Origin: JADMIH01 sp035274425
GTDB taxonomy: Bacteria > Chloroflexota > Chloroflexia > QHBQ01 > JADMIH01
DNA: 64,000 nt
NCBI GenBank assembly: GCA_035274425.1
Contig: DATEOC010000004.1
Coordinates: 31,299-95,298 of the forward strand
Direction: 5' to 3'
The notes below the pieces were generated by a model, which saw only the letters and a list, made by a program, of their open reading frames with translations, was not told the origin of the DNA and did no database searches. The translations under genes were made by a program, and so were the position numbers. Below, piece by piece: positions 7,525-15,480 of this stretch; position 1 is the first letter of the stretch, and each line of letters opens with the position of its first letter.

Positions 7525-9420
7525 GTGGCAGAGGTAACAGTACAAGACGCGCTTGAGTATTGTCTGGAGAACCCGGACGGACTTGGCGTGGAAGAGTTAC
7601 TGGCAAGGTTCCCCCAGCACCATGGGGAGCTTGGGCCGCTGCTTGCACTCTCCAGCCGGATAGCGGAAGTGGCACCCCCTCCCGTGCCTGCCGACCGCCG
7701 TGCCGCGATGAAGGCGCGACTTATGGAAGCGGCTGCTCAAGGCCAGGCCATAGCGGTTGCCTCTGAGAGACCCACCAGGCCGGTGGTCGTGCAGGCGGGA
7801 CGTAAGTGGGACTGGATATGGGCCGTGTTGCGACGCCCAGCGCTGGTGGCATCGGCGATGGCTGTGCTGTTGGTGGCGGGGATATGGTGGGGAGCGGCGT
7901 CCGCACTACCTGATAGCCCCTTCTACAACATCAAGCTGGCATCCGAGAACTTCATGCTCAGTTTCGCCGGGGGAGATGCGGACAGGGCGAATGCGCACGT
8001 GCGCCTGGCGAACGCAAGGCTTGAAGATATTCAAGCAATGGAAGGGCAAGGTAAGCTGGCGGAGGCCGGAGGCGCGATCAACAACTATCAGGAGCATATC
8101 AAGAGTGCCTCTACCCTGCTGAAACAGACTGCGGGCACGTCGAATGAAGGCGTCAAGGCGGGAATTAGCTCGGCTATCACCAACTTCGAGCAAACCTTCA
8201 AGAGCTTTGAAGGCGATGTGGCGGCCCTGCCTGGCACGATGAAGTTGGACATTGCGCAACTATACGGCGACCTATTGACTATCAGGACGGAGATCGGTGA
8301 CCCACCGCGTATAGACGTGCCGGACGGTATCAAAATAATCCCGCTCGGCCCCACACCTAGCCCAACGCCGGGAAGCCCAACCCCAGGCACAGACCCGTCA
8401 GAGACTACCCGTGTGGTGAGTACACCTACCAGCGGAATTATCGCTACAAGAACGCCGGGGGTCACCGGCACGAGCACCCGGACCGCAGAGGTGGCCGCAG
8501 CTACCGGCACGAGTACAGCCATTTCCGGCGCAACCAGAACGGCAACCCTTGGTGGGACAAGAACAGCTACGGCACAACCGACCCCTCCTCTGCCGTTTCT
8601 AGGGACACCGCGGCCTACGCGTACAGCAACGAAGACTGCGGCTACTCCTACCCCCACCGTAACCATCGTAGCCCCACCCATCAACACCAAACAACCAACG
8701 CGTACCGCGACCTCCACCAGCACAAGCACGCCATCGAGAACGAGCGTACTGAGTACACCCACCAGAACTCCCAACGTAGCGCCAACTCTGTCCCCATCCA
8801 GGACGGCTACAAGAACTCAAACGGCGACTTATACGGCTACACCACCGATTGAGCCCTCGCCAACGAGTAGGCCGCCAGGGCCGCCAGCAATAACCCGTAC
8901 CCATACACCGGGACCGCCACCAGTGACTCGTACCCGTACACCAGGACCACCCGAACCGCCTGGACATACGCCACATCCAACCAGGGAAGTACAACCGAGC
9001 CATACCCCTAGACCTACGAACGTGCCGCCACGTCCAACCAACACACACATACCACCCACTCCACCGGCAGAGCCTACCAGCACCTCATGTGAGCTGCGCA
9101 TAGAAGAGCTGGAGGTGGAGTCATCATGCCAGCCTGGCGGAGAAGTAGATTGGGTTGCCGAGGTAGAGAACAGAGCTTCCACTGCACAAGAAGGGGATTG
9201 GGAGGCAGTTCTGAAGATAAAGACGCTGATCGGACCTTATATCGAAGTAGCCAGACTGAATGGGAGGGCTACGTTCCAGCCGGACAGCACCACGGAGATC
9301 GAAGGTAGCTTCAGCCACGTAATACTCCCTAGTACGAAGACCGTGAGAGTGGAATTGACTATAACCCGCGATGGGAGAACATGCGATGAAAAGAAGATCA
9401 AGGAGAAAGAGTGCGATTGA
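7525..9420 (+). CDS. DUF5667-type membrane protein with long Thr/Pro-rich stalk (putative sigma-factor partner)
   Basis: 631 residues from GTG 7525 with a GGAGAGA ribosome site. Residues 1-95 are a cytoplasmic region with an N-terminal helical motif (LEYCLENPDGLGVEELLARFP) seen in sigma-associated proteins. There is one membrane span near 104-123, then the DUF5667 signature (ALPDSPFYNIKLASENFML) and helices to about 255. Residues 270-525 are very rich in Thr, Pro, Ser and Arg with TRT/TPT repeats, likely an extended, perhaps glycosylated stalk. The last 100 residues look like a beta-sandwich (CELRIEELEVESSCQPGGEVDW). Position next to the sigma gene supports regulation of it. The role of the outer domain is unknown. 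Confidence 0.75.
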   Translation: MAEVTVQDALEYCLENPDGLGVEELLARFPQHHGELGPLLALSSRIAEVAPPPVPADRRAAMKARLMEAAAQGQAIAVASERPTRPVVVQAGRKWDWIWAVLRRPALVASAMAVLLVAGIWWGAASALPDSPFYNIKLASENFMLSFAGGDADRANAHVRLANARLEDIQAMEGQGKLAEAGGAINNYQEHIKSASTLLKQTAGTSNEGVKAGISSAITNFEQTFKSFEGDVAALPGTMKLDIAQLYGDLLTIRTEIGDPPRIDVPDGIKIIPLGPTPSPTPGSPTPGTDPSETTRVVSTPTSGIIATRTPGVTGTSTRTAEVAAATGTSTAISGATRTATLGGTRTATAQPTPPLPFLGTPRPTRTATKTAATPTPTVTIVAPPINTKQPTRTATSTSTSTPSRTSVLSTPTRTPNVAPTLSPSRTATRTQTATYTATPPIEPSPTSRPPGPPAITRTHTPGPPPVTRTRTPGPPEPPGHTPHPTREVQPSHTPRPTNVPPRPTNTHIPPTPPAEPTSTSCELRIEELEVESSCQPGGEVDWVAEVENRASTAQEGDWEAVLKIKTLIGPYIEVARLNGRATFQPDSTTEIEGSFSHVILPSTKTVRVELTITRDGRTCDEKKIKEKECD

Positions 9421-9493
9421 CCCGATAATAGGAGCGGCGTCGAGAAGCATGGAATATCCCGAACAGCGAGCATACTGACGCTCTATCAACTCT

Positions 9494-9554
9494 GTGAAAA
9501 AGGGCAAAAATGAAGGTTTGGCTAAGCCAAACCTTCATTTTTGCCCTTTTTCAC
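9494..9554. terminator. Bidirectional terminator hairpin
   Basis: A perfect 29-bp inverted repeat (9494-9522 with 9526-9554, 3-nt loop) with A-rich and T-rich outer ends lies between two convergent genes. It would give a strong stem followed by a U run on either strand. Confidence 0.9.
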
Positions 9555-9574
9555 ACTCCTCTCCCCATTGAAGG

Positions 9575-11185
9575 TCAGCGCCGCAACGCGCCCTTCAGGC
9601 CGCTTACCTCTTCCTGGGAGAAGGGTCTGAGGGCAATAAGGAGCAGGCCATAAATAGCGAGAAGGGCGAGGCCGCTAAGGATGTATAGGGCGAAGTCGGC
9701 TGTCGAAGCTGACCACCGCTCAGCGACAGACCACAGCACCCATGCAGGCACCACAAGGACAAGACCCGAAATGAGAGGCTTGAGTATGAGGTTAGCCAGG
9801 TTGAGCTGGCCCAATTCCCGCCGCGTCCAGTAAATGAAGGGCACGAGCAGTACCACTTCGCTGAAGATAGTGGCGATGGCCGCACCGTTGATCCCAAGTA
9901 ATGGCACCAGCAGCAGATTTGATACGAAATTGAAGGTGACGGTCGCTGCGAAGGCTACGGTAATGAGACGCTGGCGGTCAAGGGCGATTAATACGTACTG
10001 AGTGATGCCATTGATAAAGCTGAGAGGGAGGAAGAAGATGAGAATCTGGAGAGCGATAGCGGACTCGGGCAGGTAGCCGACCTTGCCGCCCGTGACTATG
10101 GCTATCAGGAGAGGGGCGAACCATACCGTGAGAGCTACAAGCGGAACGGAGATGACGGTAAGGGCTTTGAGAGCGAAGGCGTATTCATAGAGGAGGCGGG
10201 GGCGGTCGTTGGCAGCATGGCGGGACATGCGTGGGAATAGGGCAAGTGTAACGGCGGGGGTGATGAGGAGCGCAAAGTTCAGAAAGCGATAGGCAGCCTC
10301 GTAACGGGCCACTTCAAGGCTGGAGGCGCTAGCCTGGATGATGAACTGGTCAGCCCGGAAGAAGAGACCTACCAACAGCGCGTTGAGCATGAGGGGCCAG
10401 CCCGCTGAGAGGAGCGCTCCGATTTTGGATTTTGGATTTTGGATTTTGGATTGGCTTGACCTTGACCCCCGAAATCCAAAATCCAAAATCCAAAATCCAA
10501 AATCAGGAAAGTGTTGGCGGAGGAGGTATAGGAAGACCAGGGAGGTGAGGAGGGTAGTGGCGAGTGCGGCGACTGCCAGGCCGATTACGCCCCAGCCGAG
10601 ATAGAGCGCGGCGATGCCCAAACCAACGTTTATCGCTGAGGTGATTACGCCGATGATAGCCGGGAGGGACATTCGCTCGTATGCGTAGAAGAGGGCAGTT
10701 ACCGAGCCGGAGAATGCGCTGGGGATGAGAGAGACGGTAAGGATAACGACGGCCCACGCACCCTCGGCACTGAGGTTGAAGAAGCCTACATAGAGAGCTA
10801 TGAAGAGAGTGACAGGCACTAATAACGCCAGGCTTATGAGGAGGCGCAGGGTCAGGGTTTGGCTGAAGAGGGCAGACGCACTCTCGCTTTCAGCATCGGT
10901 ATCGCGGCTCCTGGCTATGTCGCGAGCTGCAAGGGTGCCAAGTCCCCACTCGGAGATGGTGCTCGTGTAAGAGAAGACGATTGTCGCCAGGATGTAGCCG
11001 CCCAGCGATTCGCCCGCCACCAGCCGGAATTGCACGATAGCGTAGCCCAGCATCAGCAGCTTGGTTACGACCTGGGCAACAAAGGGATTGAGGGCGTTGA
11101 GAGCAACCCTTCGGGCGGGATTTTGGATTTTGGATTTTGGATTTTGGATTTCAGGCTCTATAGGTGTGAAGTCCGGGTCAAGCAT
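9575..11185 (-). CDS. Lipopolysaccharide/oligosaccharide flippase (MOP/MVF-type polysaccharide exporter)
   Basis: 536 residues, about 12 to 14 membrane spans, matching the polysaccharide biosynthesis / Wzx-like flippase family that moves undecaprenyl-linked glycans across the membrane. The start is ATG at 11185, because GGAGGT lies five bases upstream; an in-frame extension to 11242 is only heptamer sequence. Two heptad tracts are read as protein: residues 13-23 (EIQNPKSKIQNP) and about 228-255 (DFGFWILDFGF then SKIQNPKSKIG), the latter in the cytoplasmic loop between two spans. It ends at a shared terminator and lies next to a glycosyltransferase gene, consistent with glycan assembly. Confidence 0.85.
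   Translation of the reverse strand: MLDPDFTPIEPEIQNPKSKIQNPARRVALNALNPFVAQVVTKLLMLGYAIVQFRLVAGESLGGYILATIVFSYTSTISEWGLGTLAARDIARSRDTDAESESASALFSQTLTLRLLISLALLVPVTLFIALYVGFFNLSAEGAWAVVILTVSLIPSAFSGSVTALFYAYERMSLPAIIGVITSAINVGLGIAALYLGWGVIGLAVAALATTLLTSLVFLYLLRQHFPDFGFWILDFGFRGSRSSQSKIQNPKSKIGALLSAGWPLMLNALLVGLFFRADQFIIQASASSLEVARYEAAYRFLNFALLITPAVTLALFPRMSRHAANDRPRLLYEYAFALKALTVISVPLVALTVWFAPLLIAIVTGGKVGYLPESAIALQILIFFLPLSFINGITQYVLIALDRQRLITVAFAATVTFNFVSNLLLVPLLGINGAAIATIFSEVVLLVPFIYWTRRELGQLNLANLILKPLISGLVLVVPAWVLWSVAERWSASTADFALYILSGLALLAIYGLLLIALRPFSQEEVSGLKGALRR
10421..10504. repeat. In-frame palindromic heptad element inside flippase gene
   Basis: Two perfect 32-nt inverted arms (10421-10452 and 10473-10504) each made of about 4.6 TTTTGGA/TCCAAAA units, with a 20-nt spacer. 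On the gene strand it is read as FGFWILD-type then SKIQNPK-type heptapeptides. The frame is kept. Confidence 0.95.
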
Positions 11186-11253
11186 GTCGCACCTCCGGCC
11201 ATACTTGAAGTGGACCACCAAAATCCAAAATCCAAAATCCAAAATCCAAAATC
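11119..11253. repeat. Palindromic heptad pair bracketing the flippase start
   Basis: Perfect 32-nt inverted arms at 11119-11150 and 11222-11253, of the same unit and length as the element at 10421. The 71-nt loop contains the ribosome binding site and ATG of the flippase. The downstream arm also overlaps the stop codon of the preceding small membrane protein. Confidence 0.95.
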
Positions 11254-11869
11254 ATTGGAGTCTGAGTAAGATAATGAAGAGCACGGAGAGCATCATAGCC
11301 AGGATGACCCCCATGCCCGCACAGCCCATAACCAGGACCCGCGTCTGGCCGCGCTTGATTCGAGCTTTACGCTCGGTGAGATACTGCTCGTAATCGCTGA
11401 GGAGATCGGCGTAGCGGCTGCCCAGGCCCTGCGATTCCATGAGGTGATGCATGGAGCCGCGATGCGCCTGCTCAAATGCCTCGAAATCACCGACTGTCTT
11501 GATTGGTACGGAGAGTTTGGGCGTGTAGTTGGGGGTCTTACGCCAGAGCTCATAAGCGTCGGCTCCCAGCCCATCTGCCAGCGTAGACTCGATCCACTTG
11601 TAGCGCCTGATGCGGTCAGGGTCTTCACTCAGGAGGAGGCGCAGCACTATGGCATCCCAACGCTCGCGGGATGGCGGGTCAAGACGCTGTTTGATGGCAT
11701 TCTTAGCCCACTCCGAGTAAAGGCGGTCGAAGGGGTCTGCGGAGTGCGGAATGCGGAATGCGGAGTGCGGAACAGAACGGTCTTGGTTCCCTGATCCGTC
11801 GTCCGTCGTCCGTCGTCCGTCGTCCACCACCGCCCCTTCGTCCTCCGTCCGTCGTCCGTCGTCCGTCAT
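11252..11869 (-). CDS. Unrecognised protein with C-terminal membrane anchor
   Basis: 205 residues; not recognised. The first 45 residues are mostly heptad-encoded (DDGRRTT-type then PHSAFRI-type). The core (46-165) is helical and charged, and residues 180-203 form one C-terminal membrane span (VLVMGCAGMGVILAMMLSVL). Its ATG overlaps the stop of the upstream glycosyltransferase in an ATGA arrangement, so the heptad-encoded start appears to be genuinely used through translational coupling. A tail-anchored accessory factor for glycan synthesis is possible but unproven. Confidence 0.6.
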   Translation of the reverse strand: MTDDGRRTEDEGAVVDDGRRTTDDGSGNQDRSVPHSAFRIPHSADPFDRLYSEWAKNAIKQRLDPPSRERWDAIVLRLLLSEDPDRIRRYKWIESTLADGLGADAYELWRKTPNYTPKLSVPIKTVGDFEAFEQAHRGSMHHLMESQGLGSRYADLLSDYEQYLTERKARIKRGQTRVLVMGCAGMGVILAMMLSVLFIILLRLQ

Positions 11870-11871
11870 CG
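11738..11871. repeat. GTGCGGA and GTCGTCC heptamer arrays forming a protein N-terminus
   Basis: 11738-11773 has five GTGCGGA-like units; 11796-11825 and 11835-11871 have GTCGTCC units with some variants. All are read in frame by the small membrane protein on the minus strand. Confidence 0.85.
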
Positions 11872-13074
11872 CGCCGCCCTCCGGTACACATCCAGGACGG
11901 TGCGGGCCGCGGCGTCCCAGGTGAATGGAGCGACCTGAGAAGGGCCTTTGGCCGATAGGGTGGCACGAAGGCCATCATCCGATAGAAGCTGCTCTAGGCC
12001 GGAGGCTATATCTTCAACCGAGCGGGGGTCTACTTTGATGGCGGCGTTACCGACTACTTCGGAGAGAGCGCCATCGGTAGAGACGAGGGTAGGCACGCCA
12101 CAGGCCAGGGCCTCGGCTGCCGGGAGGCCAAATCCTTCGTAGAGGCTGGGGTAAGCAAACACAGTAGCCATATTATATAGCACGGGCAGGTCACTATCGT
12201 ATACATAATCGACGAAGATGATCCGCCCACCGGCGCTATTGACGCGCTCAGCAGCTTCCAGGATAGGTTCGTAGAGCCAGCCCTTGCGACCCGCGAGAAC
12301 GAGGGCGATTTCCGATTTCGGATTTCGGATTTCGGATTTTGCAAGGAGGAGACCGTAAGCTTCGACCAGGCGCTTCAGGTTTTTGCGCGGCTCAAGCGTG
12401 CCGACATGGAGAATAAATTCGTCGGGTAAATGTGATAATTTTGGATTTTGGATTTTGGATTTTGGATTTCCGTTTTCGACTTCTGCCTTCTGCCTTCTGC
12501 CTTCTGCTTTCTGGAAACGAGCGTCTATGCCGTTGTGGGCTACCGTGATTTTGTCCGGTGGGACGGAGAGGAGGCGTATGAGGTCCTTCTTCGTCTGGTG
12601 GGAGACGGCGATTATGTGGTCGGCGCGGCGGACGGCGGCGGGGACCGACCTGGAGAGGAAAGCAGCCAGCTTCGGCTCGGCACACTCCGGCACCACCAGG
12701 AAAGAGAGATCGTGAACGGTAATAACGTCAGCTCCGGTACGGTGGGGAGGAGAGACGAAGTCGGGGGAGTGCATCACATCGCAACGTCCGGTGAAGCGGT
12801 CCACGCCGATAGGTAAACGCAGGCGCTGCCATAGGGCGAACATCTGGCGCACCGATACGGGTAGGGGCACGGGTCGGAAGTTGGGGTGGGAGGCGAAGAG
12901 AGCATCTGCCTGCTCCGTCTCAGGTGTGGGCCGGGGGAGACCCCTGGAGGCATAGAAAAGGGAGTAGTGGTTCTCCCGGTCCAGATGGGAAAGTGAGGAG
13001 ATGAGCGAGCGTGTATAACGAGCGATACCCGCGCCTGGGTATATGCCTGTGGTGTAGTCGAAGGCGATATGCAC
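11866..13074 (-). CDS. Glycosyltransferase family 4 (GT-B fold) protein
   Basis: 402 residues. N-terminal GT4 domain begins with MHIAFDYTTGIYPGAGIARY; the nucleotide-sugar-binding half has ILHVGTLEPRKNLKRLVEAY, and the retaining GT-B motif EGFGLPAAEALACGVP near residue 312 supplies the E-x7-E pair. It transfers a sugar, probably to a lipid-linked glycan intermediate. Two heptad insertions are read in frame: about residues 188-212 (KAEGRRQKAEV, then NPKSKIQNPK) and 245-256 (KSEIRNPKSE). The first sits at the inter-domain boundary, the second between a beta strand and the next helix. The stop overlaps the next gene (ATGA). Confidence 0.88.
   Translation of the reverse strand: MHIAFDYTTGIYPGAGIARYTRSLISSLSHLDRENHYSLFYASRGLPRPTPETEQADALFASHPNFRPVPLPVSVRQMFALWQRLRLPIGVDRFTGRCDVMHSPDFVSPPHRTGADVITVHDLSFLVVPECAEPKLAAFLSRSVPAAVRRADHIIAVSHQTKKDLIRLLSVPPDKITVAHNGIDARFQKAEGRRQKAEVENGNPKSKIQNPKLSHLPDEFILHVGTLEPRKNLKRLVEAYGLLLAKSEIRNPKSEIALVLAGRKGWLYEPILEAAERVNSAGGRIIFVDYVYDSDLPVLYNMATVFAYPSLYEGFGLPAAEALACGVPTLVSTDGALSEVVGNAAIKVDPRSVEDIASGLEQLLSDDGLRATLSAKGPSQVAPFTWDAAARTVLDVYRRAAR
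12307..12340. repeat. TTCGGAT heptamer tract inside GT4 gene
   Basis: About 4.5 TTCGGAT-type units, read on the minus strand as an IRNPKSE heptapeptide. Frame kept. Confidence 0.85.
12438..12513. repeat. TTTTGGA plus CTTCTGC heptamer tract inside GT4 gene
   Basis: A 32-nt TTTTGGA array (12438-12469, same length as the arms in the flippase elements) followed by five CTTCTGC units (12478-12513). Both are stop-free in the strand that is translated. Confidence 0.9.
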
Positions 13075-13106
13075 GGTAAATGATAAGTGATAGAGAGCTT
13101 ATTAGC

Positions 13107-13124
13107 TACCCCTTTGCAGGGGTA
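13107..13124. promoter_or_regulatory. Dyad between divergent genes
   Basis: TACCCC (13107-13112) and GGGGTA (13119-13124) form a 6-bp stem with a 6-nt loop in the 77-bp region from which the GT4 gene and the next plus-strand gene diverge. Possible operator; weak evidence. Confidence 0.3.
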
Positions 13125-13151
13125 CTGTTAACAATACCATAATACACTCAA

Positions 13152-13697
13152 GTGAATAAGTTTATCATGCGGCGAGGTTCCTGCTACAATTACATGGTGA
13201 CTTATATCGTAGAGGTAGATCAGAGCGGCAAAATAGAAGATACAAGCCGCGATACAGTGCTGGCTCTTGCAAATGGAGTGCAGCTTAGCCTCATTATTCC
13301 GGCTGTTATCAAAAGAGAGTGTGTCCATACACTGCGAGAGAGCGGGGTAACAGGCCAGACACTCTACTTGCAGTTCTTCGCCACAGCACTATTCTTTCTA
13401 CTCAGGAACGACCTTTCCGTTCTACCCCTGGTGATAATAGATATCGAGTATACCGGCAAAGATGCGCAGATCAAACAACATCTATATAGCTTGCTGCAAC
13501 GGGCTGGCTTCATCACGGATAACGAGCAAATTCAATTTGGGTACGTGGGGAAGAAGTCGCCGGCTCACGTGTTGGCCCTTTCAGTATTCAGAGGGCAAAA
13601 AGAAGCAGATCTCACTCTTACTACCAAAGAGCTACTAAAGGAGTTTGGCTTAAGGAAGAAAATGCAAAGGAGGAGTGGGGCAAAAAGAAGGCAATAA
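13152..13697 (+). CDS. Unrecognised protein with RNase H-like look
   Basis: About 181 residues from GTG 13152; ATG 13194 (MVTYIVEVDQSGKIEDT) is an equally likely start and no clear ribosome site decides. The pattern of alternating beta strands (TYIVEVDQSGKI, LSLIIPAVIK, LPLVIIDIEYTGKD) with a Lys/Arg-rich C-terminus is reminiscent of RNase H-fold proteins, but no family is recognised. It is flanked by a divergent glycosyltransferase and followed by a structured intergenic region. Confidence 0.6.
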   Translation: MNKFIMRRGSCYNYMVTYIVEVDQSGKIEDTSRDTVLALANGVQLSLIIPAVIKRECVHTLRESGVTGQTLYLQFFATALFFLLRNDLSVLPLVIIDIEYTGKDAQIKQHLYSLLQRAGFITDNEQIQFGYVGKKSPAHVLALSVFRGQKEADLTLTTKELLKEFGLRKKMQRRSGAKRRQ

Positions 13698-13699
13698 AA

Positions 13700-13775
13700 A
13701 ATCGGGGACCCCTGTAGGGGAAACGCCTGCTTCAGAGCGTCCAGTTATGGATAGCTGGGGGCAGGCCACCCGATT
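13700..13775. ncRNA. Candidate structured RNA or complex terminator between convergent genes
   Basis: A closing stem AATCGGG (13700-13706) / CCCGATT (13769-13775) encloses a hairpin CCCC-TGTA-GGGG (13709-13720) and a second arm GCCTGC (13725-13730) / GCAGGC (13761-13766), whose tip is a 7-bp stem from CCAGTTA to TAGCTGG around TGGA (13741-13758). The strand is undetermined. It lies between a plus gene ending at 13697 and a minus gene ending at 13834. It has no T-arm or anticodon arm, so it is not a tRNA; no riboswitch class was recognised. Confidence 0.4.
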
Positions 13776-13833
13776 AACTATATTATATGAGGTTATACCT
13801 CCCCTGTCAAGCGTCATGCGCGGCAATTGATCA

Positions 13834-15018
13834 CTATCGGCGTCTGCTGATAAGGTAGAGAATCAACCCTCCGAGGATGAGGCTCCAGTAGTTGATGAGG
13901 CGATCCAGGATGGCTATCGAGAAGGCCAACTCATGGTCTTCAAGGAAGAGGTAGAGGGCTACGGTGACTGCTCCCTCTACGAAGCCCGCACCACCTGGGG
14001 TGAGGGGAAGGGTGGTGATGAGAGAGCTGAGGAGTGCGATGAATATGACGGCGGAAAGGGTAACTGTGTGGGCATCGAGGGAGCGGGTGACGAAGAAGAG
14101 CCGCCCCGCCTCGAAGAGCCATATCAGCACCGTGTAGAGGAGGAGGAGTGGCAGGCTGCGGCGTTTGAAGGAGCGCAGGATGCCCTGCCGGAAGCTGGTG
14201 AACTTCTCGCGGAAGCGGTGTGGGACGAGCCTCACGAGCAGATGGCTGAAGAAGCGCAGGCCAACCAGCGCCACTACGAGTGCCAGCACCATCATCGCTC
14301 CAAGAAGCATAACCAGGCCGAGCGGGAAGTCTTTGCTGCTCGATAGCTGCTGCTGCACGAGCGTGAAGGAGGCGATAAGGAGGCCAAATAGCACCAGCAA
14401 GTCGATCATGCGCTCAGCGAGGATGGTGCCGATGGTGCTTGAGAATGAGATGCCGGAGTTGCGCTTGAGAAGGTAGCTGCGGTAGGCATCGCCCAGCTTG
14501 GCCGGGACGATGCAATTCACGAACCAGCTAAGGTAGATTATCTCCACGAGCCCGTTCTTATTGGGGATATTGACCTTTTTTTCCTTGCTGAAGCCGACGT
14601 TGCTGAGAAGGAGTTTCCAGCGCGCCGCCCTGAGCCAGAAGGCGGAGTAGTATATGACGAAGCCCGCCAGAAGGAAGAGCGGGTCGGCTGTGAGCATAGT
14701 GCTCCAGATGGCTGCCGGGTCTATCTCCAGGCGGGTGAAGATGAAAATGATGATGCCGATAGCCAGGGCGAAAGAGACGATGGTGCGGATGTTGAGGAGC
14801 TTGTGGCTGAGCCAGGAGCGGTCCTCGGCAACATCCTCAACGGGGCCTGCCATCATAGGGGCCTCGGCCTCGATGACCGCACGCTCATCGGGAGGTATCG
14901 GGAGCTGCCCCGTCTCGACCTCTAGCTCAGGAAGCTCGATGAGGGAGTGGTGCTCGCGCGAGAGATAATCGTAGGGGTTGTAGGGGTCGTCGCCGTCGGC
15001 ATCGAGGGATGCGGGCAC
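13834..15018 (-). CDS. Lysylphosphatidylglycerol synthase / UPF0104-type transmembrane protein
   Basis: 394 residues from GTG 15018. The first 80 residues are acidic and non-membrane; from about residue 80 there are seven to eight spans. Family signatures are FVNCIVPAKLGDAYRSYLL, GTILAERMIDLLVLFGLL and, near the C-terminus, PLTPGGAGFVEGAV. Relatives include the flippase part of MprF and archaeal AglD-type proteins, which move or modify polyprenyl or phospholipid-linked substrates. The gene lies near glycosyltransferase and flippase genes, so a role in lipid-linked sugar transport is plausible but not shown. Confidence 0.8.
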   Translation of the reverse strand: MPASLDADGDDPYNPYDYLSREHHSLIELPELEVETGQLPIPPDERAVIEAEAPMMAGPVEDVAEDRSWLSHKLLNIRTIVSFALAIGIIIFIFTRLEIDPAAIWSTMLTADPLFLLAGFVIYYSAFWLRAARWKLLLSNVGFSKEKKVNIPNKNGLVEIIYLSWFVNCIVPAKLGDAYRSYLLKRNSGISFSSTIGTILAERMIDLLVLFGLLIASFTLVQQQLSSSKDFPLGLVMLLGAMMVLALVVALVGLRFFSHLLVRLVPHRFREKFTSFRQGILRSFKRRSLPLLLLYTVLIWLFEAGRLFFVTRSLDAHTVTLSAVIFIALLSSLITTLPLTPGGAGFVEGAVTVALYLFLEDHELAFSIAILDRLINYWSLILGGLILYLISRRR

Positions 15019-15237
15019 AGGCGCAGGCGTGGGTAGGCCGGGGTCGGGTTGGCGACCGTTCGTGGCGGATGTTTTTTCCCCGGTGCCGGGCTGAGTATCT
15101 GCGATTTTGAGGCCTCCAGGGGCGTTGGAGCAGCGCGTTTTTCTGAAAGCGCCGCTCGAAAGTGCCTATCTATATTACCACAAAAGCGTTCCATGTTGGG
15201 ACACGGGTCCTTTTCATGGAGTGTCTAAGAGCAGACA

Positions 15238-15322
15238 TAGGGGCGCTGCACAGGCCCCCAACCCCTGATTGGACACAACATTCGCGCGCACCAGGGGTTG
15301 GGGGGCCTGTGTAGCGCCCCTA
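15238..15322. repeat. Long imperfect inverted repeat (REP-like)
   Basis: Arms 15238-15267 and 15292-15322 are near-perfect inverted copies (one mismatch, one 1-nt indel) beginning TAGGGGCGCT. The rest of the 460-bp gap upstream of guaB holds no gene. A TATAAT-like -10 box is present at 15412-15417 without a clear -35. Confidence 0.8.
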
Positions 15323-15480
15323 CAAATCTTCCTCTCCGCATATCATCCGCTTTCGTTCCACGGCCTACACTGCGTCTACCAATGTGGAAGGAAAAGAACG
15401 GGAGTTAGTGTTATAATCTTCAAATAAGGAAAAGAGTTATCAGAGCGAGCTTCCGAAAGGACGAATAAAAGGACGGAGAG

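Noticed and set aside
8088..8774. Long open frame opposite the Thr/Pro-rich stalk
   Set aside because: Val/Gly-rich low-complexity product expected from the antisense of TP repeats; no start signal.
11061..11393. Plus-strand open frame rich in FWILDFG repeats
   Set aside because: Produced because the TTTTGGA unit is stop-free on both strands; the real gene is on the minus strand.
13700..13775. tRNA gene (7-bp acceptor-like stem)
   Set aside because: No T-loop consensus, no anticodon arm geometry and no CCA-like end.
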